Shown: piece by piece, positions 14,839 through 23,643 of the stretch
How positions within the stretch are numbered: position 1 is the stretch's first letter
Layout of the letters: each line of letters opens with the position of its first letter
Assembly (NCBI GenBank): GCA_910588235.1
Contig: CAJUOQ010000006.1
Span: 1 to 64,000, forward strand
DNA: 64,000 bases
Source of the DNA: an uncultured Atopostipes sp.
Lineage (GTDB): Bacteria; Bacillota; Bacilli; Lactobacillales; Carnobacteriaceae_A
Reading direction: 5' to 3'
The notes under the pieces: generated by a model
Databases searched by the model: none
Seen by the model: the letters and a program-made list of their open reading frames with translations, nothing else
Told to the model about the DNA's origin: nothing
Program-made: the position numbers and the translations under genes

Positions 14839-15401
14839 TTTATTTAAAATTATTTTGGGCCTTCCTCCAAGTCGGTTTGTTTAGTTTTGGGGGCGGCTAT
14901 GCGGCTTTGCCTTTGATTGAAAATATTATTGTCGATAGTAATCAATGGTTAACGACCGGAGAATTTACCGATTTAATTACTATTTCGCAAATGACTCCGG
15001 GACCTATTTCCGTCAACTCCGCCACTTTTGTTGGTTTAGATATTGCAGGCTTTGGGGGTGCGCTGGCGGCGACTTTCGGAAATTTATTGCCTTCCTTTAT
15101 TATTGTTACCTCCGTCGCCTGGTTGTATATGCGCTATCGTCGTTTAAATACGCTGCAAAATGTCCTCAAAGTCTTACAACCGGCCGTGATTGCGATGATT
15201 GCGACCGCTGGCTTGTCCTTGATTATTACCGCTTTTTGGGGCGAAGAAGCCATCTTATTATCCAACACTAGTATTTTAGCGGTTGTTTTATTTATTATCA
15301 GTTTAGTCTTACTCCTTAAAACCAAACTAAGTCCGATCTTAGTGATGGTGTTAGCCGGTGTGTTGAATGTCGTGTGGGCTATCGTAACCGGTGTTGTATA
15401 G
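14835..15401 (+). CDS. Short-chain ChrA-family (CHR) transporter subunit 2
   Basis: A 188-residue single CHR domain, paralogous to the previous gene: LFWAFLQVGLFSFGGGYAAL (residues 5-24), then LITISQMTPGPISVNSATFVG and a second half of hydrophobic helices. It starts within the stop of subunit 1 (ATGA overlap), so the two are translationally coupled and probably form one transporter. A bidirectional terminator follows. Confidence 0.87.
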   Translation: MIYLKLFWAFLQVGLFSFGGGYAALPLIENIIVDSNQWLTTGEFTDLITISQMTPGPISVNSATFVGLDIAGFGGALAATFGNLLPSFIIVTSVAWLYMRYRRLNTLQNVLKVLQPAVIAMIATAGLSLIITAFWGEEAILLSNTSILAVVLFIISLVLLLKTKLSPILVMVLAGVLNVVWAIVTGVV

Positions 15402-15455
15402 ATGAAAGAATACTGAACAGTCAGGGGTTCGAAGTCCTTCAGGGACGTATAATTG

Positions 15456-15495
15456 AAAAAAGACGTTTCCAACTTTCAGGGAAGCGTCTTTTTAA
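15456..15495. terminator. Bidirectional intrinsic terminator
   Basis: AAAAAGACGTTTCC pairs with GGGAAGCGTCTTTTT around AACTTTCA. T-runs lie on both strands, between the convergent chrA pair and the NERD-like gene. Confidence 0.88.
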
Positions 15496-15499
15496 ATAT

Positions 15500-16555
15500 T
15501 TATCCTTCAAGAATACGAAGAAATATTTTTCGGCTATCGATTAATACATCATTGAGACGTTTCGCTTCTTTATTTAAGGTGTGATAAGGGCCTAGAATTT
15601 TGGGGACTTGCGGGAGATTCTCCTCATCCGCCATCACCACATATTCATAGTCATTGGCTTCGTTCATGTCCACTAAGTAATGATCCAGTAAATCATGAAA
15701 AGCTGCTGTTTCTAATCTTTCAGCATCGTCAATGAATAGGGCGTGATATTTTACGTTAGGCGGAGTGAGCTGTTCGTAATGTTCAATATCAATGCCTAAT
15801 TCTTGCAGCGAACGGCCATCTTCGGCAGTAATCAAATCTTTTAAAACTGTCGCTTTCTCGGGGTCGCCGGCGACGACGAGTATTTTCCCGTGTTGATTTA
15901 AACGCCTTGCACAATTTACCACTCGTTTGACTAAGAGTGAGGTTTTCCCCGCACCTTGTGCTCCTTTGAATTTTTGTTTAGTTTGGGCTTTACTTGTTGC
16001 TTTCTCTTCATAAGCTTTTGGCAAAGACCTCGAGATATAATGCTTGATATTCGTATTTGGATTGAGTGCTTGCTGCATAATTTGCGTCTGCTGAGCAGTT
16101 AAATGCGCTGCGGATGTTGTCTTTTTCGCGAAAATTTGTTGTAAAATTTCTGTGTGGTCTTCAAAATCTTGCGGCGTCAGTAAAACCACTTCGTCCTCAA
16201 CAGCAGCTAGCGCTTCCAAAAGGATAGAGTCATAGAGATAGTAAAGCTCTTTAAAGATGTCTTTATTTTGTGGCGTAGCTTCGATGTTTTGTTGGAAAGC
16301 CTGTTGCTTTTCTTTAAATTCTTCCACATTTTCAGGAGTTTGAAAAATAAACACCGACTTTTTTGGTTCCACGACCACAAAATCGAAAGCAGATTGGAAA
16401 AGTGTGGGCTTGACATAAAGATGAAAATCCCGCTCTGCATATTCCACCCGGGCGAGCAGCGTGGTTAAAGCAGACAGAAAATCGATTTCGAAGACTGTCA
16501 GGGAATCATAAAAATGTAAAATGGCTTTGTGATCGGGATATAATTCTATGCTCAT
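15500..16555 (-). CDS. NERD-like single-RecA-domain P-loop protein (truncated UvrD-type helicase relative)
   Basis: A 351-residue protein. The N-terminal ~110 residues resemble a NERD nuclease-like domain (YVKPTLFQSAFDFVVVEPKK), though the expected E-x-K catalytic pair is not obvious. A P-loop GAQGAGKTSLLVKR lies at residues 198-211 and a Walker-B-like LFIDDAER at ~273-280, with Asp where helicases usually have the catalytic Glu. NERD-linked UvrD-type helicases normally continue with a second RecA domain (motifs IV-VI), but this protein ends about 70 residues after Walker B. The start is ATG with GAAAGGTG upstream. It may be a naturally short ATPase or a decayed helicase; no frame continuation is seen downstream, where a terminator follows at once. 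Confidence 0.65.
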   Translation of the reverse strand: MSIELYPDHKAILHFYDSLTVFEIDFLSALTTLLARVEYAERDFHLYVKPTLFQSAFDFVVVEPKKSVFIFQTPENVEEFKEKQQAFQQNIEATPQNKDIFKELYYLYDSILLEALAAVEDEVVLLTPQDFEDHTEILQQIFAKKTTSAAHLTAQQTQIMQQALNPNTNIKHYISRSLPKAYEEKATSKAQTKQKFKGAQGAGKTSLLVKRVVNCARRLNQHGKILVVAGDPEKATVLKDLITAEDGRSLQELGIDIEHYEQLTPPNVKYHALFIDDAERLETAAFHDLLDHYLVDMNEANDYEYVVMADEENLPQVPKILGPYHTLNKEAKRLNDVLIDSRKIFLRILEG

Positions 16556-16902
16556 GACTAAACACCTTTCCTTATGACTTATTATAGTATAAAAAAGGAA
16601 TGAAAACTATTTGATTGCTGGGAAGGCAGAAAAAGAACAGCAGGGTCTCCTCGAAATGAAAGGTTAAAAAACAATGAAGTGCTTGCAAACTATGCAAAAA
16701 TAACCTACATAGCCAGGTTTTTCACGTCTTTATTTTCCGTCGGGAGCGCTTGTTTGGTGACTTAAAGGCGTCAGAACACTTTTCTTGAGCGGACTATGTT
16801 AGGATAGGTTTAGGCTTCAATTTTTGCCTAATATAAATCAAGGTGAAAAGCAGGGCCTTTTCATTTTGAAAATACTCATATTGGGCTGGAAGGAGTTTTA
16901 AT
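16556..16902. other. Intergenic region without recognisable gene
   Basis: This 347-bp divergent gap between the NERD-like gene and the surface-polymer cluster must hold promoters for both sides. I see no open frame with a ribosome site, no tandem repeat and no clear terminator. A GGAAGGAG ribosome site for the next gene ends it. Confidence 0.6.
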
Positions 16903-17847
16903 GTGTTTTTAAGAGATCAAACATTTGTTTCAGAATATAATCAAAAAATGGAAGAAATCAAAAGAGAAAATCGATTGATGATCATTAATGATTATCAAAT
17001 CCGATTGAATTTGTATTTAGCGGACCAGAATCGATTGTCAGCACCAGTAGATAGCGGTTTTATCGATATTGAAATCGATATTACGGAAAAAAATCCGATT
17101 ACGGAAAATCTACCGGTCAATTATTTTTCAGAAGAAAAGATTGCGGTTTACACGGCGATTTACGGTCCTTATGATGAAGTGACCGAACCGATCACGGTGC
17201 CGGATAATTGTGATTTTTATATTTTCACGGACCAGGAAGTCCCTGAAGATTCGGTCTGGGAAAAAGCAGAGATTGATTTAGCAAAGTATGATTTAGAAGA
17301 TCAAAGTGACTTATTTAAAAATCGTTTTATTAAAATGCATCCGCATTTATTTTTTGAAGAGTATAAGTATTCTTTATATGTCGATGGCAACATCAAAATC
17401 ATGACGGATCCGACTGAATTTATCGACCGTATGAATAAGTATGGCGTGTTATTCCATAACCATTACCGCGTGGATTGTGCCTATGTCGAAACAGAAAGGT
17501 GCCGCATCCAAGGCTTAGGATCGGATGAAGAGTATGACCAACACTTAGCTCATTTAGAGGCAGAGGGTCTACCGCGAAACTACGGCTTTTTAGAGTGCCC
17601 GGTTGTTTTCCGTGAACATCACAATCCGACCTCACAAAAATTGATGAAGGAATGGTGGGAAGAATTTATGGCGAATGCGAAACGCGACCAGATTAACTTA
17701 CCGCTAGTTCTTTATCGGAACGGGATTCGTCCGCCAGAGTTAGCCGGTTTAGGCAATGATTTATACTCCAATTATGCTTTTCAAAAAATAAATCATCGCA
17801 TGTCACGCGAAGAAACGATTAAATATACCGGTGAAGTATCGACTTAA
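16903..17847 (+). CDS. DUF616 (TOD1/MUCI70-like) glycosyltransferase-like protein, copy 1
   Basis: A 314-residue cytosolic protein. The DUF616 core starts near residue 80 with IAVYTAIYGPYDEV, followed by DFYIFTDQEVP, KNRFIKMHPHLFF and YSLYVDGNIKI, where DGN is the DxD-like position. An ECPVVFREHHNPTSQKLMKE segment follows. Related plant proteins (TOD1/MUCI70) act on polysaccharides; the bacterial members are presumed glycosyltransferases. The start is GTG 16903, not the out-of-frame ATG 16901, because the paralogue at 19024 begins at the matching residue. It opens a four-gene same-strand cluster with an epimerase and a TupA-like enzyme, suggesting surface glycopolymer synthesis. Confidence 0.75.
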   Translation: MFLRDQTFVSEYNQKMEEIKRENRLMIINDYQIRLNLYLADQNRLSAPVDSGFIDIEIDITEKNPITENLPVNYFSEEKIAVYTAIYGPYDEVTEPITVPDNCDFYIFTDQEVPEDSVWEKAEIDLAKYDLEDQSDLFKNRFIKMHPHLFFEEYKYSLYVDGNIKIMTDPTEFIDRMNKYGVLFHNHYRVDCAYVETERCRIQGLGSDEEYDQHLAHLEAEGLPRNYGFLECPVVFREHHNPTSQKLMKEWWEEFMANAKRDQINLPLVLYRNGIRPPELAGLGNDLYSNYAFQKINHRMSREETIKYTGEVST

Positions 17848-17918
17848 GAATGAAACAAAACGTGAAATGCGTTATAATAAAAGAGACTTGAACACGTATT
17901 TTATTTGGAGGCGAGTAG

Positions 17919-18932
17919 ATGTCAGAGAATGTATTAGTTACAGGCGCAGCGGGCTTTGTCGGTAAGTTTTTAAGCGAAGCCCTGTTAGAGAAAGGTTACC
18001 CAGTAATTGGCGTGGATAATCTAAATGATTATTATGACGTGCAATTGAAAAAAGATCGTTTGAAAGATTTGGAAGCCTATGACAATTTCACTTTTTTAGA
18101 ATTTGATATTTCCGAAAAAGAAAAAGTCGACCAAGTCTTTGAAGAGTATGAACCACGTATTGTGATGAATATGGCGGCGCAAGCAGGCGTTCGTTATTCG
18201 ATTGAACATCCGGAAGTGTATATGCAAAGTAATATTATGGGCTTTTATAATATTTTAGAAGCTTGTCGACACCATCCCGTGGATCATTTATTATATGCAT
18301 CCTCAAGTTCAGTGTATGGTTCGAATAAAAAAGTACCGTTTGAAGAAACAGATTTTGTCGACAATCCCGTGTCTTTATATGCGGCCACCAAGAAATCCAA
18401 TGAACTGATGGCGCATACGTATAGTCATTTGTATGATATTCCAGCGACCGGTCTTCGTTTCTTTACTGTTTATGGACCGATGGGACGTCCGGATATGGCG
18501 TACTTTAAATTCGCGGATATGTACTTTAACGATGAAGCGATCCATATTTATAATGATGGCGACTTTGACAATGATATGTACCGTGATTTCACTTATGTGG
18601 ACGATATCGTCGAAGGCATTTTAGGCTTAGTCGATCATCCACCAGTAGAAACCGAAGAGAGTGCCGCGCATACGGTCTTTAATTTAGGCAATAACCAACC
18701 AGTAAAACTGATGGAATTTATCACAAGCTTAGAAAAAGCTTTAAGTCAGTCGTTAGATCGCGAAGTGGAATTTGAAAAAATCTACGAACCGATCCAACCA
18801 GGTGATGTGCCGGCCACTTACGCCAGTACTGAAAAATTACAAGAAGCGATCGGCTACAAACCGGATACGAGTGTAGCGGAAGGCTTACAAAATTTTGCGG
18901 ACTGGTATGTGGATTACTACGACGTGAAATAA
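17919..18932 (+). CDS. NAD-dependent sugar-nucleotide epimerase (UDP-glucuronate 4-epimerase-like)
   Basis: A 337-residue extended short-chain dehydrogenase. The NAD motif VTGAAGFVGKFL is at residues 6-17, VDNLNDYYDVQLKKDRL at ~32-48, the catalytic SSS at ~127-130 and YxxxK as YAATKK at ~149. The stretch GPMGRPDMAYFKFADMYF plus the later MYRDFTYVDDIVEG is typical of CapI-type UDP-glucuronate 4-epimerases, which make UDP-galacturonate. Length is normal. Ribosome site GGAGG before ATG 17919. It sits between two DUF616 genes, so the product probably feeds a uronic-acid-containing surface polymer. Confidence 0.87.
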   Translation: MSENVLVTGAAGFVGKFLSEALLEKGYPVIGVDNLNDYYDVQLKKDRLKDLEAYDNFTFLEFDISEKEKVDQVFEEYEPRIVMNMAAQAGVRYSIEHPEVYMQSNIMGFYNILEACRHHPVDHLLYASSSSVYGSNKKVPFEETDFVDNPVSLYAATKKSNELMAHTYSHLYDIPATGLRFFTVYGPMGRPDMAYFKFADMYFNDEAIHIYNDGDFDNDMYRDFTYVDDIVEGILGLVDHPPVETEESAAHTVFNLGNNQPVKLMEFITSLEKALSQSLDREVEFEKIYEPIQPGDVPATYASTEKLQEAIGYKPDTSVAEGLQNFADWYVDYYDVK

Positions 18933-18947
18933 AAACAAAGAAACATT

Positions 18948-18987
18948 CGGCATCAACGTTTTCCTTGGTGCCGTATCTTTTTATTTT
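18948..18987 (+). terminator. Terminator or attenuator within glycopolymer cluster
   Basis: CGGCATCAA pairs with TTGGTGCCG (one G-U) around CGTTTTCC, followed by TATCTTTTTATTTT. It may reduce read-through into the second DUF616 gene. Confidence 0.7.
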
Positions 18988-19023
18988 GGAATATTTCGAT
19001 CAGTGCTTTGAAAGGAGCTTTCT

Positions 19024-19971
19024 ATGTTTCCCAAAGATCAAACATTTGTGACAGAATATAATAAAAAAATGGAAGAAATAAAAATGTCGACGCGACAAAC
19101 CGTGATTGAAGATTATATGAGACGGTTAAATCTCTATTTAGCGGACCAACGCGGGATCACGCCGCCGATCGATAGTGGTTTTGTGGATATGGAAATCAAA
19201 CCGATTGAAGAAGTGGTTGGTTTAAAAGAGGCCCCCAATTATTTTTCAAATGAGCGCATCGCTGTTTATACCGCGATCTTCGGTCCTTATGATGAAGTGC
19301 TCGAACCGCTGACACAGCCGGATAATGTTGACTTTTTCATTTTTACCGATCAAGAAGTACCGGCCGATTCCGTCTGGCAAGAAATAGAGGTAGACTTAGC
19401 CGATTATGATTTAGAAGAGGCGAACAGTATGATTAAAAACCGCTTCTTTAAGATCTTACCGCACTTATTTTTTGGAGACTCGGACTATAAATATTCCTTA
19501 TACGTCGATGGAAATGAAATGGTGATGACGGATCCGACAGAATTTATTCACCGTATGAACAAATACGGGATGCTCTTTCATGACCATTACCGGGTGGATT
19601 GTTCGTATGTCGAAGTGGAACGGAGCCGCGTCCAAAAAATAGGTTCGGATGCAGAATATGACGAGCACAATGCTTACTTGCGCTCGGAAGGTTTTCCTGA
19701 AAAATACGGGTTACTTGAATGTCCGATTATTTTACGTGAACATGATCATCCGACTTGTCAAATGATTATGGAAGAATGGTGGGAAAGCTTTTTAGCTCAT
19801 TCAAAACGAGATCAAGTCAATTTACCGATTGTCTTGTGGCGCCATGGGATTCATCCCTATGAATTAACGGGCTTAGGCACGGATATTTATTCCAATTACG
19901 CCTTTTTAAAAGTCGATCATACGATGTCCCGAGAAGAAAGAGCCGCCCACAATGGGGTGGAGATCGAATAA
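19024..19971 (+). CDS. DUF616 (TOD1/MUCI70-like) glycosyltransferase-like protein, copy 2
   Basis: A 315-residue paralogue of the protein at 16903, alike from the first residues (DQTFVTEYNKKMEEIK) to the end, with IAVYTAIFGPYDEV, YSLYVDGNEMV and ECPIILREHDHPTCQ. The putative metal-site DGN is kept. The copies differ in the spacer around residue 65-75 and in scattered positions, so the duplication is not recent. Two similar transferases flanking an epimerase could add alternating sugars. Ribosome site AAAGGAG before ATG 19024. It is followed closely by the TupA-like gene. Confidence 0.75.
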   Translation: MFPKDQTFVTEYNKKMEEIKMSTRQTVIEDYMRRLNLYLADQRGITPPIDSGFVDMEIKPIEEVVGLKEAPNYFSNERIAVYTAIFGPYDEVLEPLTQPDNVDFFIFTDQEVPADSVWQEIEVDLADYDLEEANSMIKNRFFKILPHLFFGDSDYKYSLYVDGNEMVMTDPTEFIHRMNKYGMLFHDHYRVDCSYVEVERSRVQKIGSDAEYDEHNAYLRSEGFPEKYGLLECPIILREHDHPTCQMIMEEWWESFLAHSKRDQVNLPIVLWRHGIHPYELTGLGTDIYSNYAFLKVDHTMSREERAAHNGVEIE

Positions 19972-19998
19972 AAAATAACTGAGTGAAAGGGAGGTTCA

Positions 19999-20886
19999 AT
20001 GAAAACAATCCGTGTAAATAAAGAAAAACTATTTCAGGCGTTAGCGCAAGGGAAGCTGCGAGGGATGCCTGATGAACAATTTTTAAAATTACAATTTGCT
20101 TTACGTATGCATGACGAGCTCGATTTAGAAAATCCTCAAACCTTTAATGAAAAATTACAGTGGCTGAAGCTCTATGATCGACAGCCGCTTTACACGCAAC
20201 TTGTCGATAAGTATGCCGTGCGGGAGTATGTCGCTGCGAAAATTGGCGCCGAATACTTAGTGCCCATTTATGGGGTGTATGAAAATTATGAGGCGATTGA
20301 TTTTGAGGCCTTGCCGGAGCAGTTCGTCCTCAAAGCCAATCATACGTCAGGTGGTGTCTTTGTGATTAAAGATAAAAACCAAATCGACCATGCAGTCCTG
20401 AAAAGCGAAGTCGAAAAATGGTTGGCCTTTAATTATTATTGGACGCATCGGGAATGGCCATACAAAAATGTGCCCCCGAAAATGGTTGCGGAAAAATATA
20501 TGGTAGATGCCGGCAGCAATGATTTAAAAGATTATAAATTTTTCTGTTTTGATGGCGAGCCGAAACTCATGTATGTCGCGTCGGAGCGAGCCCAAGAGAC
20601 GAGATTTGATTTTTATGATTTAGATTTTAATCATTTACCCGTCGTCCAGCAGGGGACAGAAAATAGCCAAAAAACGATCGCGAAACCACAAAATTTTGAA
20701 AAAATGATTGAACTTGCGCGGGTACTAGCGGCTGATATTCCGCATGTACGCGTGGATTTTTATGAGATAGAGGGGCATGTCTATTTTGGCGAGATGACTT
20801 TTTATCATATGGCCGGAAATGAGCCTTTTGATCCGCCGAATTTTGATGAAAAACTCGGCGCGTTGATTCAACTGCCGAGGCACTAA
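19999..20886 (+). CDS. TupA-like ATP-grasp protein
   Basis: A 295-residue protein of the TupA-like ATP-grasp family. It shows the family pattern NPQTFNEKLQWLKLYDR (residues 47-63), YTQLVDKYAVREYV, PEQFVLKANHTSGGV (~110-125, nucleotide-binding lysine and glycine loop), KDYKFFCFDGEP (~175) and VRVDFYEIEGHVYFGEMTFY (~250). TupA was named for teichuronopeptide synthesis in an alkaliphilic Bacillus, where an amino acid is joined to a uronic-acid polymer; most relatives are uncharacterised and often lie in polysaccharide clusters. With the uronate epimerase and DUF616 proteins here, ligation of an amino or amide group to a surface glycan is a fair inference. Ribosome site GGGAGG. Confidence 0.8.
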   Translation: MKTIRVNKEKLFQALAQGKLRGMPDEQFLKLQFALRMHDELDLENPQTFNEKLQWLKLYDRQPLYTQLVDKYAVREYVAAKIGAEYLVPIYGVYENYEAIDFEALPEQFVLKANHTSGGVFVIKDKNQIDHAVLKSEVEKWLAFNYYWTHREWPYKNVPPKMVAEKYMVDAGSNDLKDYKFFCFDGEPKLMYVASERAQETRFDFYDLDFNHLPVVQQGTENSQKTIAKPQNFEKMIELARVLAADIPHVRVDFYEIEGHVYFGEMTFYHMAGNEPFDPPNFDEKLGALIQLPRH

Positions 20887-20911
20887 ATACTTAAAACATA
20901 TAGACATGACT

Positions 20912-20956
20912 TAGCCAGCCGTATTCATCGTGTCGATGAAGCGGCTGGCTTTTTAT
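20912..20956 (+). terminator. Strong terminator ending glycopolymer cluster
   Basis: AGCCAGCCG pairs with CGGCTGGCT, with an inner TTCATCG/CGATGAA extension, followed by TTTTTAT. Confidence 0.92.
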
Positions 20957-20973
20957 ATTGATTAAATGATGAC

Positions 20974-21687
20974 TTATCTCGTAAATTCGACCACGTTTTT
21001 GATACCTTCAAGGGCTTTTAAGTCTTGGGTCACTTCTTCTTTGTCCATACTTTCTTCCAAGACAAGTGTGACCAGAAAGATCACTTCATTTTCATTTTCC
21101 GCGGAACCTTGAAAATCTTTTTCGACATCTAATTTCGCAATTTTGATATTTTTCGTGGAGGTGTAGCTTAAAAATTCATTGAAGCCTTGTTGGGTGTGCA
21201 CCATCAAGGTTAAGTCGGTAGGATCCGTTCGTTTTTGGATATAGTGTTTCAGCGGTCGCATTAAAATAAAAATGAAAACAATGGCGAGCCCGCCGGCAAT
21301 CGTGATTTCATAAAAGCCAATGCCAATCGCTAATCCAATCGTCGCGGCCGCCCACAAACCAGCGGCGGTCGTAAGGCCCTGCACGCGGTTTTCAGAGGTG
21401 ACTAAAATGGTCCCGGCTCCGAGGAAACCAATCCCACTGACGACTTGTGCACCCATGCGCGTAATATCAATCCCAGCATCCGGATGTAATTCAAAGACGT
21501 ATTCATTGGTCATCATCACCACAGCAGCTCCTAAACAGACTAACATGTGGGTGCGTAATCCAGCGGAACGGTGTTTAATATCTCGCTCGGTCCCAATGAT
21601 ACCTCCGATCAAAAGCGCTAACCCCATGCGGAAAAGAATCGTCACTAAATTTAATTCCTGTAAATCAATCGGCCAATTGAAAGCCAT
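20974..21687 (-). CDS. MgtC/SapB family membrane protein
   Basis: A 237-residue protein. The N-terminal half has four hydrophobic helices with the MgtC signature: LLIGGIIGTERDIKHRSAG (~30-48), RTHMLVCLGAA, MGAQVVSGIGFLGAGTIL (~85-102) and VQGLTTAAGLWAAATIG. The C-terminal ~90 residues form an ACT-like cytosolic domain. In pathogens MgtC is linked to growth at low magnesium and to ATP-synthase inhibition; in other bacteria the role is unclear. ATG 21687 (TGGGGAGTGATC upstream) is preferred over the ATG six codons earlier. Single gene between convergent and divergent neighbours. Confidence 0.88.
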   Translation of the reverse strand: MAFNWPIDLQELNLVTILFRMGLALLIGGIIGTERDIKHRSAGLRTHMLVCLGAAVVMMTNEYVFELHPDAGIDITRMGAQVVSGIGFLGAGTILVTSENRVQGLTTAAGLWAAATIGLAIGIGFYEITIAGGLAIVFIFILMRPLKHYIQKRTDPTDLTLMVHTQQGFNEFLSYTSTKNIKIAKLDVEKDFQGSAENENEVIFLVTLVLEESMDKEEVTQDLKALEGIKNVVEFTR

Positions 21688-21949
21688 GATCACTCCCCAT
21701 TTCATTCATTCTCTTTGAAGTTTCTTTTTCGCTTCATTATCCGTTATCTTTTAAATCAAAGTCAAGCATTTGGCTTACCGCCGAAGAAAGTGAGTTGCTT
21801 AAAGAAAGAAAATTCTATAAAATGAAAGGATTGAAACAAAAGATTCACTTCATCTAAACGCCTAATTTGTGAATCATATGTTACAATGGGAGCTGAAGTA
21901 AAAGGAGACACCAAGTTATATTTCAAGAGAGTAGACAGGAGTCATCGAT

Positions 21950-22753
21950 ATGAAAGTTGCTATTCAAAATAATGACAAAGAAATTTCAGTAGAAGTGGCA
22001 GAAAAATTAAAAGAATTATTACAAGCAGCCGAGATTGAAATCGATCCAACCAATCCCGATATTTTGATTACGATTGGGGGCGATGGAACCTTGCTTTCCG
22101 GTTTTCACCGCTATGCGCATCAGTTGGATACCTTGCGTTTTATCGGCGTACATACCGGTCGTCTTGGATTTTATACCGATTGGCGAGAATATGAATTAGA
22201 GTCGTTGGTGGAAAGTCTGAAAAATGATGATGGGCAATATGTTGCTTATCCTTTGCTCGATGTCAGTGTGGTGTATGAGGGGGACCGGCAGGAAAATAAT
22301 TTTTTGGCGTTGAATGAATCGACCATCCAGAAAAAAGGCGGCACGCTCGTCAGTGATGTATTTATTAACGAAGATCATTTTGAACGTTTTCGCGGGGACG
22401 GCATTTGTGTTTCGACACCGACAGGCTCGACCGGTTATAATAAATCAGTCGGGGGCGCGGTGTTGCATCCGAGCTTAGAAGCGCTGCAGATGGCAGAGAT
22501 TGCGTCGATTAATAATCGGGTGTTCCGTACGTTAAGTTCGCCCTTAGTGATTGCGAAAGATGAAGAAATCGTGATTAAATCCAGTGAAGCGCAAGAACTC
22601 GTCTTAACGCTCGATCACATTACCACTACGGAAACCGATGTGAAAGAAATCCATATGAAAATTGCGGAAGAATCGGTGCGCTTTGCGCGTTATCGTCATA
22701 TGCATTTTTGGAACCGTGTGAGTGATGCCTTTATTGGGGACCGATACCAATGA
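21950..22753 (+). CDS. nadK: NAD kinase
   Basis: A 267-residue NAD kinase that makes NADP from NAD and ATP. The GGDGT motif lies at residues 44-48 (TIGGDGTLLSG), the NE-containing LALNESTIQKKG near 120, and the glycine-rich STPTGSTGYNKSVGGAV near 155-172. Length is normal for Firmicutes. AGGAG ribosome site. It overlaps the next gene by four bases (ATGA). The NAD kinase-RluD pair is a common arrangement in Firmicutes. Confidence 0.95.
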   Translation: MKVAIQNNDKEISVEVAEKLKELLQAAEIEIDPTNPDILITIGGDGTLLSGFHRYAHQLDTLRFIGVHTGRLGFYTDWREYELESLVESLKNDDGQYVAYPLLDVSVVYEGDRQENNFLALNESTIQKKGGTLVSDVFINEDHFERFRGDGICVSTPTGSTGYNKSVGGAVLHPSLEALQMAEIASINNRVFRTLSSPLVIAKDEEIVIKSSEAQELVLTLDHITTTETDVKEIHMKIAEESVRFARYRHMHFWNRVSDAFIGDRYQ

Positions 22754-23643
22754 GTGTAAGCTGGATTGTCCAAAAAGATGAACCGCAACATCTAAAAGAA
22801 TTTTTAAAAGACAAAGGCGTGTCGCGCCGCATTATCGGACGGACGAAATTTCATGGCGGAGCTTTTGTTGTCAATGGGCAAGAAGTGCGAATCCGAACCC
22901 CTTTAGAAGAGGGCGATCGGGTGCAACTGCAGTTACCGGTTGAGGCCGCGAATCCGAATTTAGAGGCGACCGATCAACCGCTGGAGATTCTTTATGAAGA
23001 TGAACATTATTTAGTCATCAATAAACCAATCGGCCTGATTTCGGTGCCGTCACCAGCGCATCGGGGCGATACAGTCGCCAGTCGCGTAAAAGGTTATTTG
23101 TTGCGGCAAGATTATCGACATAAAGTTGTCCATGTCGTGACGCGTTTAGATCGCTATACGAGTGGTGTGATGTTAATCGCCAAGAATATGCTTGGGCATT
23201 CGCTGATGGGAAAATTATTAGAAGAACAGACCTTAGAAAAATATTATGAAGCGATAGTAGAAGGTCATTTAGAAACAAGCGAAGGACTGATTGAGGCACC
23301 GATTGCGCGCTCACCGGATTCGATTATTGAGCGAGTGGTAGCTGCGGATGGGAAGCCTTCGTTGACCCAATATAAAGTTCTCGATCATTTGACCGCTGAC
23401 TTGTCTCATGTAGCGCTCGCGTTGCATACAGGAAGAACCCACCAGATCCGGGTGCATATGGCGCATTTAGGGCATCCGCTGGCGGGAGATGATTTATATG
23501 GGGGAACGAAAAAATTTATTACGCGCCAAGCCTTGCATTGTAAAAAGTTGGTGTTTGATCATCCTTTTTCGGGTGAGCGGCTAGAAATTACAGCCCCTTT
23601 GCCTCATGATATGCAAGCATTAGTAAACCGTAAGATGGAGTGA
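22750..23643 (+). CDS. RluA/RluD-family pseudouridine synthase
   Basis: A 297-residue rRNA/tRNA pseudouridine synthase. A short S4-like N-terminal part is followed by the catalytic domain with VTRLDRYTSGVMLIAK (~130-145; the Asp of RLD is the nucleophile) and ALHTGRTHQIRVHMAHLGHPLAGDDLYGG near 220-248. The residue after RLDR is Tyr where Asp is most common, which should not affect catalysis. The gene overlaps nadK and is itself overlapped by the MBL-fold gene, forming a tightly coupled operon. The exact target base is not predictable. Confidence 0.93.
   Translation: MSVSWIVQKDEPQHLKEFLKDKGVSRRIIGRTKFHGGAFVVNGQEVRIRTPLEEGDRVQLQLPVEAANPNLEATDQPLEILYEDEHYLVINKPIGLISVPSPAHRGDTVASRVKGYLLRQDYRHKVVHVVTRLDRYTSGVMLIAKNMLGHSLMGKLLEEQTLEKYYEAIVEGHLETSEGLIEAPIARSPDSIIERVVAADGKPSLTQYKVLDHLTADLSHVALALHTGRTHQIRVHMAHLGHPLAGDDLYGGTKKFITRQALHCKKLVFDHPFSGERLEITAPLPHDMQALVNRKME

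Noticed and set aside
15421..15446. tRNA T-arm-like sequence (AGGGGTTCGAAGTCC)
   Set aside because: No acceptor stem, D-arm or anticodon arm can be folded upstream; the pairing is weak and probably chance.
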